A stretch of 64,000 nt of DNA from Vicia villosa (lineage: Eukaryota > Streptophyta > Magnoliopsida > Fabales > Fabaceae). Shown here piece by piece: positions 10,401 through 22,833 of this stretch. Every line of letters starts with the position of its first letter. The first letter of the stretch is position 1. The notes under the pieces are model-generated. The model worked only from the letters and a program-made list of their open reading frames with translations. It made no database searches and was not told where the DNA came from. The position numbers were made by a program, and so were the translations under genes. The stretch is from contig NC_081186.1 of the NCBI RefSeq assembly GCF_029867415.1, forward strand, positions 105,126,753 through 105,190,752. The letters run 5' to 3'.

Positions 10401-13269
10401 GGTATAATTACATTTTCTTCAAAAATGTAGAAGTTGAAGACTCTAGCATCTGCTTCCACCTTTTCATTCCCCATTTTCCTCTCTAATTTTCCTTTTAAAC
10501 AATTATTTTCTTGCAGTTGTTGCAGAAGCTAAAAATTCTTAATCTCAGTCATTCTAGGAACTTAAAAAGCACCCCTGACTTTTCAAAATTACCGAATCTA
10601 GAAAAGCTCATTATGAAAGATTGTCAAAGTTTATCCAACATACACCAGTCCATTGGAGATCTCAAGAATCTCCTTCTCATAAATTTGAAGGACTGTACAA
10701 GTCTTGGCTATCTTCCAAAAGAGATCTATCAATTGAGATCAGTGATAACTCTCATCTTTTCTGGTTGCTCAAAGATTGACAAATTGGAAGAAGATATAGG
10801 GCAAATGGAATCCTTGACAACTCTAATTGCAGCAAATACTGGTGTCAAGCAAGTTCCCCATTCAATAGTAAGATCAAAAAGCATTGGATATATATCCCTA
10901 TGTGGATATGAAGGATTATCGCGTGACATTTTTCCTGCTATCATTTGGTCTTTGACGTCACCAACAATGAATTCCTTAGCACATATTCCCCCTTTTGGTG
11001 GCATGTCAATGTCTCTTGTTTCCTTGGATATAGATGGTAAAAATGTTGGTTTGGTCAATCAATCAGCAATTCTTAGCTGCAGCTCAAAACTTAGAAGAAT
11101 TTGTGTACAATGTCACTCAGAGATTCATTTGAGAGAAGAGTTAAGAAGATTTCTGTATGATCTTAATGAGTTGGAAACATCACATGCTTCACAAACCTCG
11201 GATCTTTCCTTTAAATCTATTTTGTTTGGAATGGGAAGTTGCCAAATAATGAATGAGACTCTTCACAAGAGCTTATCCCAGGTTCTCTATCCTTCCACCT
11301 TTACTGATATTTTGATTTTTAATAAAGAGAAGCTAGAACGATATCCCCTTGCATTTGTTTCCCTAAATGGAATTTTTTTCATAAAGATACAAATTATTCA
11401 AGTATCTAGATAAGCTAGTATAAATGATAGGGTCAGACATGTAGCTTAGAAGCGATTTCTTTAGATGACTATATCCTTTTTTCTTCCGTAGATTCTATAG
11501 TTTTCTTTAACTCTATTTCCATTACTTTTCGTTTTTTAATGTCTATATTTATTTCATTTGTTTTGTCTTCATTCTTTTTACTTATACATATACATATTTA
11601 ACTTGAAAACAAGAATTGAATAATTTCTAAAGTCACACAAGACCTTTAGATATATAAGGAAAAAAAGGAACATAAAAAAATTATATTTGGTTTTAGTATA
11701 TTGGATTTTCTTATTACAGAATGCCAAGATCTAATTCAACAGTTGTAATTTCAAATATTTTTATTATGCAACTACAACCTAACCAGAACTAGCGGTAACT
11801 TGATATTTTTTTACAACTACTGAATTCTCGAAGTCTTGATATATGTTATTTCTTTCCTCTATATAAGCAGGAATCAAGAACGGTAAACTGGTTGGTATAA
11901 CATTACACTTTATTAGAAAATAAAGCTTCGAGATGCATATAGTCTGCTCATAGCCTTTTATTTTCATGAAGAAGTGATTTACTTGCTAGAATCAACTCTT
12001 TAATGAGGAAACAGACTGTTCTACATAAATGATAACAGTATCTTAATGTTTTGAAGAGAAAATATCTGACAGGCAGATGGGATTTTCTAACATGTCAGTA
12101 TTAGGCCTTATGTATGCACTGCCGGGAATGAAAGTAGCAGTGTTGTGGCAGTAGAGCTAGTTAGACGCTGTATGTAGTGAAACTCAGAATAAATTCCAAG
12201 ATTTGTCTTAAGGACAACAACTAGACAAATTAAGTACAGTGCTTTTAGATAATAATCTTGAACTATAATAAAATAAAAATTGGAAGATTATTTGCAGTTG
12301 TGACTTTGAGACTCAAAGCAGCTCGAGGATACAATAGATGATTGATGAGTGAATTGGAGTGATCCAATGCAAATAGGCGAAATGTCTGGAGATGCAAATG
12401 AAACAAGCTAAGAAAATGATAGAGCCCGTAGGAAAGAAAAGCATTATATATCATATAGAAAGTGAGAATAAGTGTGTAATAACAAGATGAGAAAATGACC
12501 ATTGGCATATTACTAGTAAAAAATGTGTTTAGCATATCCATATTACAAATAGTTTTTCAGCTATTGCTTGTTTTCTTTCAGTCAGTATCCTTGTAAGTTG
12601 TATGTATTTTTTTTGTGTAGTGCACTATTCTGACAATGTCCATTTGAATGCATAATTACATAAATAATTAAGCATTTGTTCATGAAACAGGGATTGCAAA
12701 CCAAATATACAAGTGAAGGACCTTCAGTATGTTTTCAAGTGCCTGAGGATAGTGATTGTGGAATGAAGGGAATAACTTTATGCATTGTTTATTCATCAAC
12801 ACTTGAAAATATGTCACATGAATGTCTCACTAGTGTTCTCATCATTAATTACACAAAATTCACTATTCAGATATACAAGAGAGACACAATAATGTCCTTT
12901 AATGATGAAGATTGGAAGGGTGTGGTATCAAATTTAGGAGTTGGTGAAGATGTAGAGATTTATGTAGCTTTTGGGCATGGATTGACAGTTAAGGAGACTA
13001 CTGTCTGTCTAATCTATGGTGAATCAACTATAATGGAAATTGAGCCATCAATTACTGTGGAAGTTGAGCCAATACCTGAAGTGGAGGTGCAACCATCACC
13101 TGATGTGAAAACAGAGCCATCACCTGGGGTGGAAGCACAACGATCGCCTAATGTGAAAATGGAGTCACCACTTACTGTCAAGAATGAGCCATTACCGAAG
13201 CCAAACGAAAAAATCTTTATAAGACTTGCAAAGAGAGTGGGCGGATGTTTATGTTTGAACCATAATTGA
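7465..13269 (+). CDS. TNL1: TIR-NBS-LRR disease resistance protein (about 1073 aa, five exons)
   Basis: Intracellular immune receptor. Exons inferred from GT-AG sites and phase: 7465-7964, 8766-9867, 10126-10401, 10517-11281, 12691-13269; the sum (3222 bp) stays in frame. Exon 1 is the TIR domain (DVFINFRGEDTR; the putative catalytic Glu of SSWCLNEL is kept), a domain that cleaves NAD+ in plant immunity. Exon 2 is NB-ARC with P-loop GIWGMGGSGKTT, kinase-2 LVVLDDV, RNBS-B VTTRD, GLPLAL, RNBS-D LDICCFFIG and MHD (GMHDLIRDMG). Exons 3 and 4 are leucine-rich repeats (LSHSRNLKSTPDFSKLPNL). Exon 5 is a post-LRR C-JID-like domain followed by a Pro/Glu-rich tail of ten-residue repeats and a basic end. 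Compared with TNL2 it lacks the first part of the C-JID (the GDNYP-WL motif) and has larger introns 1 and 4. The acceptor for exon 2 (TTGAAG then G at 8766) differs from TNL2. All exon joins are inferred, not tested. Confidence 0.85.
8028..8661. mobile_element. Nested inverted-repeat (MITE-like) insertion in TNL1 intron 1
   Basis: GTGTGTTTGGTT at 8028-8039 is mirrored by AACCAAACATACAC at 8648-8661. An inner pair (GTGTGTTTGGTT near 8171, AACCAAACAC near 8389) suggests a second element nested or a foldback duplication. The interior is full of GAATTGATT/AATCAATTC motifs on both arms. It accounts for almost all the excess of TNL1 intron 1 (801 bp) over TNL2 intron 1 (111 bp). No protein coding seen. 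Confidence 0.6.
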
Positions 13270-15072
13270 GATCTCAACAATTTTCATCGGGAACACCTTT
13301 ATCCTTGTTAGAATGCTTTTTATAATTAGACACATGTAAAATTTGCGGCATTTGTTGCTAATGGGATTGGAATTAACAATCACATTAACTTGTATTTATT
13401 GTAAAATAATTATAAATACAGCTTTGTGTAGTCTCATTTGACACAGAATTCAAATTCAATAATTCTACTATGGGGGTTTCCTTGTATGTGTTTGGCAATA
13501 GTTTTCTTGGAGGGAAGACAGAACAATTCTTATGTTTTATCTATATAGACGAGATCTTTATGGTGTTGTTTGTTTCAATTAATGTGTTTATGAAAACTGG
13601 TAAGAGTTTCATTTACTAGACTAGGCTTGATGCTATAAAACTGTTACGACAATATTTGGTTGAATACATGTATTCTAACTTTGAGCGCTAGCCTGGAGTA
13701 GCTCCTTTATTTGTATAGGTTAATATTCAAGTGAAAATGGCAAATGAGGCATTGGTAAGTAAATTCCTTCATTTGTGAATCATAATTTATTGTCTTGTTA
13801 GAGCCAATAATGGAGAAGGTAGTTGGATTTTACAAGCTTACTGAAGTTATATCTGTGTGAAATATAGGAAAACTGAGGAGTATGTATGCACACATATGGT
13901 TCTAGTTCCACCTAAATTTTAACAAAATGATAATATATAGTGATGCACCTCAATTTTTATATTTCTTACTACAGCACTTTCACCCTCTTACTTCAGATCA
14001 CTGTTTTGAGTTTCTGGTATACAGGTCAACGGATTCCAGTCTTGATGACTTCAGGTGTTTGGAGTCAAGAAGAAGCTCAAAATAGAGGACACCAAGAACC
14101 ATGGCTTGTCCATTGGAACTACACATTGGTAAATATGAAAAGGCAAAAACATTTATCTACATATTAAGAACCACAACTGGGTGGAACTTGTTGCACAGTG
14201 GTTTGTGATACTAGCAATACGGTGCTGTAATATAACCTCATTTCTTTCCATCTTAAAGCCAACTAGGAACCTTAGCTATATAGAGACCTTCTTTTGCCGC
14301 CTCCACATGTACTTCATATGGCTAAAAAAACACATTTATTTTGTCCTCCAAATGTTTAAATCTGGACAAAAATTATGTTTTTTTTTCCGTCCGGGATGTG
14401 GTTTTTAAGAAATCATTGGGGTTGGGTATAGAAGTAGCTCTCATATAAATAAGCTCAAGAGAAGTAGCCCATGAGTAGCAGTGAGGTGATTAAAAGATTA
14501 TGGGACTTCTCTCAAAAAATGCATTAAATCTATATTTTTTCTCAGGGGAGAAGACCGAAGAACAAGAGGAATCCATCAAATCAACAAGCAAGGACAGGAC
14601 ACTCCTTGTGGTAGACAAGTTTTATCTTTTTGCTTATTAAAAAGACAAGTTTTATCTTTTCTGTTAAATTCTGTAATTAGGTGATTACCATTGTGAAGTA
14701 TGATCCTGGCTTCCCTTATTTTTCATTGCTGAAGTTACACAAAGATTTAATAACTAATTCTCATTTATCCCAACACTAATTAAATAAGTAACCATCATGA
14801 TATAAGCAAAAGTGGAAACTAATACTAAGATAACTTAGAATACTATACTTTATTATGAAACAAATTAGAAAAAGTCTTCTACTTATATGGAATTTTTTTT
14901 TGCAGGAAACCCACTAGTGTATTTTAAAACACCACTAGTGTATTTCTAAATAATATAAGTGATGATTAAAGAAAGATAGATGACTTGTATTTTATCTTAT
15001 CCCATTATTATAACTCTTTGTTCTGCATTTGTGACTTTGTATAATTGTTGATTTGATTTATCAATCAAAACA
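13270..15072. other. TNL1-TNL2 spacer
   Basis: Contains the TNL1 3' untranslated region and the TNL2 upstream region. Short frames at 13940-14167 and 14181-14408 have no recognisable domain. A short direct repeat, CCACTAGTGTATTT, occurs at about 14911 and 14930, within 160 bp of the TNL2 start codon. No transposon protein recognised. Confidence 0.4.
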
Positions 15073-18000
15073 ATGTCTTTCTCCTCTGATCATCCATGGA
15101 TCTATGACGTGTTCATAAGTTTTAGAGGGGGTGATACTCGTGATGCCTTAGTTTCTCATCTCTATGCTGCACTTGCAAACGCAGGAATCAACACTTTTCT
15201 TGATAACAAGAATCTTAGAAAGGGAGAGGAGCTGGGGTCAGCATTAAAGAGAGCAATAGAAGGGTCTCAAATATCTATTGTTGTTATCTCACTGAACTAT
15301 ACAAAATCTAACTGGTGTCTTAACGAACTGGTACATATCATGGAGTGCCGCAAAACTTATGGCCAGTTTGTTATACCGGTATTTTACTGTGTTGGCCCAT
15401 CGGTTGTCCGTAACCAGATGGGTGAGTTTGGAAAATCCTTGAGAATCACATCAAGAAAAAAAGAACATCTCTTTTACCAGTGGATAGGTGCACTCACTGA
15501 AGTTGCAAATCTAGCCGGCTGGGATTCCCACCGTTTCAGGTAAAACTTATTTGAGAATAAAGCCAATATTTTTTAGATTATAATGTGAATTTCAAAAATT
15601 TTGATCATTCATTATCTTCATAATTTTTAGTATTATTATTATGGAAACAGTGAAGGTGACCTAGTGAAGCAAATTGTTGAGGACATTTTGACAAAAATAG
15701 ATGTCTCATTATTGTCTATTACTGAATTTCCGATTGGATTAGAATCCCATGTGCAAAAAGTGACCAAGTTTATTGATGATCAATCAAGGAAAGCCTGTAC
15801 GATAGGGATATGGGGAATGGGCGGATCCGGCAAAACAACCGTTGCCAAAGCTATCTACAATCGAATCCATCGTAAATTTGAGGGTAGAACAAGTTTCATT
15901 GAAAGTATACGAGAGAGTTGTGAAAATGATAGTAGAGGAATTATTCATTTACAACAACAACTTCTTTCAGATCTTCTGAAAATAAAGGCCAAGATACATA
16001 GCATTGCATCGGGGATAGCTAAGATCAAGACAAGACTTAGAGGGCAAAAGGCTTTCGTAATACTCGATGATGTGACCAATTCAGAGCAATTAAAATCCCT
16101 GTGTGGATATCCTATGTTGTTTGGTTCGGGAAGTGCATTGATTATTACAACTAGAGATGTACGCCTTCTCAATTCACTCAGTGCTGGCCATGTCTTCACA
16201 ATGACGGAAATGGACGACAACCAATCCCTTGAACTTTTCAGTTGGCATGCTTTTCGACAACAAAGTCCTACAGAAGATTTTAGTGAACTTTCTAGAAATG
16301 TAGTTGCTTATTGTGGAGGATTGCCACTAGCTCTTGAAGTCCTTGGATCTTACTTATATGAGAGGACGAAACAAGAATGGAGAAGCGCACTATCAAAATT
16401 AAAGAAAATTCCCAACAGTCAAGTGCTACAGAAATTGAGAATCAGCTACGATGGTTTAGAAGATTATAAAGAAAAAGATATTTTTCTTGACATATGTTGT
16501 TTCTTCATTGGAAAGAACAGAGCTGATGTTACAGAGATACTTAATGGATGCGGACTTCATGCTGATATTGGAATAGCTGTCCTCATAGAGCGTAGCCTCG
16601 TAAAAGTTGAAAAGAATAATAAGCTTCAAATGCATGATTTGCTACGAGACATGGGAAGAGCAATTGTTGGCGAAAGTTCAGAAAAAGAACCTGCAAAGCA
16701 TAGTCGATTGTGGTTTCGTGACAATGTGCTGGATGTTATGTCAAATAATACTGTAAGAACTTTTGAGCATCCTCTACAATCTTATCCAGTTCTTAAAATT
16801 CTTTATTTGTTTCTGGACGAGTTTTGCTCTCCCTAGCAAGCAAGACAAATGATAAACATTATCCCTTTTCTCAGTTTTATTTTTATTTCACATGCAGGGA
16901 ACAGAAACTGTTGAGGGATTGATTTTGAAGTTACAAAGAACAGGTCGAATTCGCTTAAGTACAAGTGTTTTTTATGAGATGAAAAAATTGAGGCTTTTAA
17001 AATTTGATGGTGTGGACCTCAAAGGAGATTATGGGTTAATTTCCAAACAATTGAGATGGGTTAATTGGCAACGATCTACCTTTAACTTTATACCCAAAGA
17101 CTTTGATCAGGGAAATCTAGTTGTTTTTGAGTTAAAATATAGCAATGTTAAACAAGTTTGGCAGGAGACCAAGGTATAATAATATTTTCTTTTAAAACTC
17201 AAAGGATGATGACAATAAGATTTGATGCCACCTTTTCATTTCCCATTTTCTTCTCTTAGTTTTCTTTTAAACAAATATTTTCTTGTAGTTGTTGGAGAAG
17301 CTAAAAGTTCTCAATCTCAGTCATTCTAAGTACTTGAAAAGCACGCCCAACTTTTCAAAGTTACCGAATCTAGAAAAGCTTATTATGAAGGATTGTCAAA
17401 GTTTGTCTGAGGTACACAAGTCCATTGGGGATCTCAAGAAGATTCTTCTCATAAATTTGAAGAATTGTACTAATCTTACCAATCTCCAAAGAGAGATCTA
17501 TCAATTGATATCAGTGAAAACTCTCATTCTTTCTGGTTGTTCAAAGATTGACAAATTGGAAGAAGACGTTGTGCAAATGGAATCTTTGTCAACTCTAATT
17601 GCAGAAAATACTGGTGTTAAACAAGTCCCCTTTTCATTAGTAAGATTAAAAGCCATTGGATATATATCTCTTTGTGGATATGAAGGATTATCATGTGACG
17701 TTTTTCCTTCTATCATTTGGCCTTGGCTTTCACCAACCAGAAATTCCCTACCCCGTGTTTCTCTATTTGGTGGCAGTTCATTGTCTGTAGTTTCGTTGGA
17801 TGTAGAGAGTAATATGGACTATCATTCGCCAATGCTTACCATCCTTTCAAAACTTAGATGTGTTTCGGTTCAATGCCATTCAGAGATTCAAATAACCCAA
17901 GAATTACAAAAATTTGTTGATGATCTATATGATGTGAATGTTAGTGAATTGGAAACAACATCACATAGACGACAAATATCAAATAACTCCTTGAGATCAC

Positions 18001-18874
18001 TTGTGATTGGAATGGGAAGTTCCGAAATGGTCATGGATACTCTTGGGAAAAGCTTATCACAGGTCCCTTCTCTATCCTTTCACCTTTGCTCATATTTATT
18101 GATATATCTATCAGATAAACTAATATCAATGCTAGAGGTCAGCATGTAACATTCTTGCTAGAATTGACTGGAATAAAACTAAGACATTTTCTAAAATGTT
18201 GATTTTAATTAGGCCTAACATACTAACAGTCACTCTTCAAAGAAGCAAATAGAAATAGCAGGAATGTACCAGACAGTAGAGCAAATTTACGAAAAAATCA
18301 TTTGTATAAAATGATAAGCTCATAGAATTGTGAGAACTTGTAGACAAACTTATATATGTCGCCTGATTTCATTCTATTAGCTTCCTTGTATATTTGTCTG
18401 TGTTATTTGATATAATAAATGGCACAAAACTTTCATTTGCATTACATAATTAGAATCACTAAAATAACTAAGCATCTGTTCACGTTACAGGGATTGACAT
18501 CCAATTCTAGTGATTCTTTTTTTCCGGGTGACAATTATCCTTCTTGGTTAACCTATACATGTGAAGGACCATCGGTAATTTTTCAAGTGCCTGAGGATAC
18601 TGCATGTGGAATGAAAGGAATAACTTTGTGTGTTCTTTTTTTGTTAACACCTGAAAACATGGCAGCTGAATGTCTCAGTAGCATCTTGATCATAAATTAC
18701 ACAAAATTCACTATCCAGATTTACAAGCGAGAGACAGTATTGTCATTTAATGAAGAAGATTGGCAAGGTGTAGTGTCAAATTTAGGAGTTGGTGACAATG
18801 TAGAGATTTTTGTAGCTATCAGACATGGAATGACTATTAAGAAGACGACTGTCTATCTAATATATGATCAGTGA
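15073..18874 (+). CDS. TNL2: TIR-NBS-LRR disease resistance protein (about 1000 aa, five exons)
   Basis: Tandem paralogue of TNL1. Inferred exons: 15073-15539, 15651-16752, 16898-17173, 17289-18062, 18491-18874 (3003 bp, in frame). Exon 2 (1102 bp) and exon 3 (276 bp) are exactly as long as in TNL1. TIR: DVFISFRGGDTR (the usual E of GEDTR is G) and SNWCLNEL with the Glu kept. NB-ARC: GIWGMGGSGKTT, FVILDDV, ITTRD, GLPLAL, LDICCFFIG, and an intact MHD (QMHDLLRDMG). LRRs occupy exons 3-4; exon 5 carries a complete C-JID-like start (GDNYPSWLTY, CEGPSVIFQVPED) and the beta-rich body, then ends at TGA 18872. In-frame DNA after the stop still resembles the TNL1 tail, so TNL2 lost about 65 C-terminal residues. 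Probable role: TIR-type immune receptor; ligand unknown. Confidence 0.85.
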
Positions 18875-19071
18875 AATGAAATGAAAGCCAAGCCATCATT
18901 TATTACAGAAGTTGAGCCATTACATGAAGTGTAAGGGCAGCCATCACCTAATGTGAAAATGGGGCCATCACGTATTGTAAAGAATGAGCCATTATCGAAG
19001 ACAAATAGAAAACTCTTTTCAAGACTTGCAAAGAGAGTGAAAGAACGTTTATGCTTGACCCAGAATAGAAT
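18875..19071 (+). pseudogene. Relic of the TNL C-terminal tail after the TNL2 stop
   Basis: Reading on in the TNL2 frame gives segments matching the TNL1 tail (TEVEPLHEV, QPSPNVKM, VKNEPLSK, SRLAKRVKERLCL) broken by the TGA at 18872 and a TAA at about 18931. TNL1 keeps this segment open. The common ancestor therefore had the tail and TNL2 lost it by a nonsense change, unless readthrough or an alternative splice restores it. Confidence 0.7.
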
Positions 19072-19345
19072 AGATAACTCGATTAATGAAGTTCAGAACA
19101 TTCTGTTAAGAGTGTTATTGAAAATATATAAGGATTTTTATATTTATATATATCTAATCATTCAATGTACTAGTTCACAAACACTCTTACTTTTATTTAT
19201 TACCATAATAAGATGACACCATAATACAAAACTCAGCACATAAATTAAATATATCTATCCTCGACACAACACTCACACAACAAACAACGTAATTTTAGAT
19301 ATATATCAATAACACACAAGCTAATCATGACTACAGTATCCTTAA

Positions 19346-19636
19346 TCATGGAAGAGGACCACTTTCAGGTGTAGGAGCATCGCTGCTATAAGGTGCGATA
19401 TTTGTGTTATCGTTAAGTGGACAAAACCTATGATACAAAGGCCAAAGGTAAGGAGTAGCCATGCACATGTTATACAAAGTCGAACAATCTATACAATGCC
19501 AAGGCTTTTGAGATTTGTAAATACCATCATCTTTATTCGGTCGAGTATATATTTCTTCTGACTCAGCATTGTAACCATCTAGAAATAGTGGCACAACAAG
19601 GAGAATTAGAACAAGTGAAACAGTGGGTTTTCCCAT
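19346..19636 (-). CDS. Small secreted cysteine-containing peptide (96 aa), uncharacterised family, copy 1
   Basis: I do not recognise the family. Start chosen at 19636 (MGKPTVSL): a longer frame would start at 19678, only about 10 bp from the TATA box, so it cannot be used. Residues about 1-25 form a hydrophobic signal peptide ending around DGYNAE. The mature part begins acidic, contains DGIYKSQK, and then a cysteine block C-x2-C-x6-C-x13-C (CIDC, NMC, HRFC) with a TPYLWPLY core, and ends with a Pro/Ser-rich tail (PTPESGPLP). The paralogue at 53785-54069 has the same spacing and motifs. The spacing does not fit the nodule NCR (C-x5-C) or defensin pattern. Location next to TNL2 is suggestive but proves nothing. 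No intron is needed. Confidence 0.7.
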   Translation of the reverse strand: MGKPTVSLVLILLVVPLFLDGYNAESEEIYTRPNKDDGIYKSQKPWHCIDCSTLYNMCMATPYLWPLYHRFCPLNDNTNIAPYSSDAPTPESGPLP

Positions 19637-19687
19637 AGAAAAGTGATATTGAGTTGCATGGAATGAAATTGGCTTCAAACCAAGCCA

Positions 19688-19694
19688 ATTTATA
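19688..19694 (-). promoter_or_regulatory. TATA box of the small secreted peptide gene, copy 1
   Basis: TATAAAT on the minus strand, 52 bp upstream of the chosen ATG. The sequence TATAAATTGG at this point is repeated upstream of the paralogue (54142-54148), so the core promoter is conserved between the two copies. Confidence 0.6.
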
Positions 19695-19699
19695 CAGCT

Positions 19700-20980
19700 A
19701 CAGCTGCTTAATTAAACAAAATTAAAGAAATAAATAGTATGGTAATTTATGAGGGTGACTTGAGCCATTAATTTTGCTCTTGTCATCCCTTCTAATATGG
19801 ACAAAAGGATGCATGCCTCAATACACTTACCTTTCAATGTTTTTCATATGAGAGTGATATGACAGTGTAATTGAGACGGACGTGGAACTAGTATCGAGAA
19901 CCTGTGTAACATGTGTAACATGCAAATAGGAATTTGTCAAAAAAAAATTATGTTAGCTGTACAATTTATAATTTTCACTTTCAGGCTTTCAGCTGTCGAC
20001 CAACAATGATGTTTCACTTTAAATTATAGTATCATATTAGACATACATCTGTATCATTTGTTAACAACATAACCTCGAAATTGTTGATATGATTCATAAT
20101 TTGTTACAAGTAGATTGTTGTGGCAATCATCTATCTAACATTCATATGCTGAAATATATTAGAGAGATTGAGAGATCAAGAGATAGTGTGAAACCATAGT
20201 CATAGTGTTGAAAGGTTTGGGATTTCTGTAATTGTGGCTTAAGAATGATATTGCAAAGTGCCAAAAACTTCAAGGCACAGACTTAATCCTGTAGTGTTGC
20301 TTATCATAATTTGTTTTGTGCTCCTCTATCCTATAAAATATGTTGTTAGGCGGCGCCGGTTTTAAAAGTCTGGCAAATATTAAAAATGGGCTCTAAATAA
20401 AAAATAGATAACTAACCTTGAATTTTTATTTTTTCGTTTTATTTTTCTCTTTTGTTTTAGAGAGAGAGGAGAAGGTCAACGTGTCAGCCTTTAAGGGATT
20501 GACGTTAGTTGTGGTTGTCACCATAGGTGACGGCGGTACGGTGCATTGGTTGGCGCGTGGGAGGCGAATGTTCGACGATGAAAAGCTAAAAAGGAGATAA
20601 ATGCGTGAAAACACATATTGAGGAAGGAGATTTGAATTTTACATTGACATCGATACAATCAAATCAAATCAATCTATTGAGATAGAGAGTGTTGCATAAA
20701 AAAAATCAACGTATTATGTTAGAGAGTGTTTCACAAAAATAGTTGTTGAAGATTCATTTCTACAAATGATGAAGACTTATATTTAATCGTAAAAATTTAA
20801 TAATAAATGATATGGTCGTATGATGAATTTTTAAATATTTAATTATAAATAATATTAAAATTATTTGTCTAGTTCACACGAATGTTTCTCTCTTACACAC
20901 TCGTACACATAAACATGTATTAGTCAACCAATGATATGCGTCTCTTTTTATTATTTATTGAATTCCGATAACTTAAAAAT
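19700..20980. other. Upstream region of the peptide gene and intergenic DNA
   Basis: The first about 150 bp still match the region upstream of the second peptide copy (GAGCCATTAATTTTG here, GAGCCATTGATTATG there). The rest is AT-rich; the overlapping frames at 20418-20614 show no domain. Nothing else recognised. Confidence 0.35.
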
Positions 20981-21007
20981 AATATTATAGCTTATAACTT
21001 TTTAATA

Positions 21008-22340
<1,333 letters not shown>

Positions 22341-22833
22341 AAAATTCACCAGATTATAAATTTATTGAATTATATTCTCTTTAATTAATCATTGAAGTAT
22401 CTCCTCTCTCTTTTTTTCCAGAATATGAATTACTACTCACCAAATTCTTTCAACATTGAAAACAAACTAGCACATAATCATTTGAAGAGTCTCTTTCAAC
22501 TTTTGAACAAAGAAAATAGAAGGACGGATAAGTTTTCACAAAAGCAAGAGTTTTACTTATGGAAGGACTTGCCATTTACCCATTTACTTCCTAAACATTT
22601 TATAACAAGGCATTAATCTTTCATGTAATCCAAAAATGAAAAAACATCGAGAATATTTCAGCACTGGTATTATTCGAGAACAATCTTTAGACTATGAGCT
22701 CAAAACGTGTCTTCTTTCTGTATTCGGCATGTGTTGACTCATAACTTGGCTACATGATTGACGAAGGTTGGATCCACGCTTACAACCACCTAGAGAAACG
22801 ATATAATTAGATTGTTACACAACTGTTACAAAA
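22341..22833. other. Intergenic DNA
   Basis: AT-rich. A 74-codon frame at 22392-22616 has no recognisable domain. Nothing assigned. Confidence 0.35.

Noticed and set aside
12676..12690. Start of TNL1 exon 5 as an independent gene beginning at the ATG 12676
   Set aside because: The phase-0 acceptor at 12690 and the match to TNL2 exon 5 show it is the last exon of TNL1.
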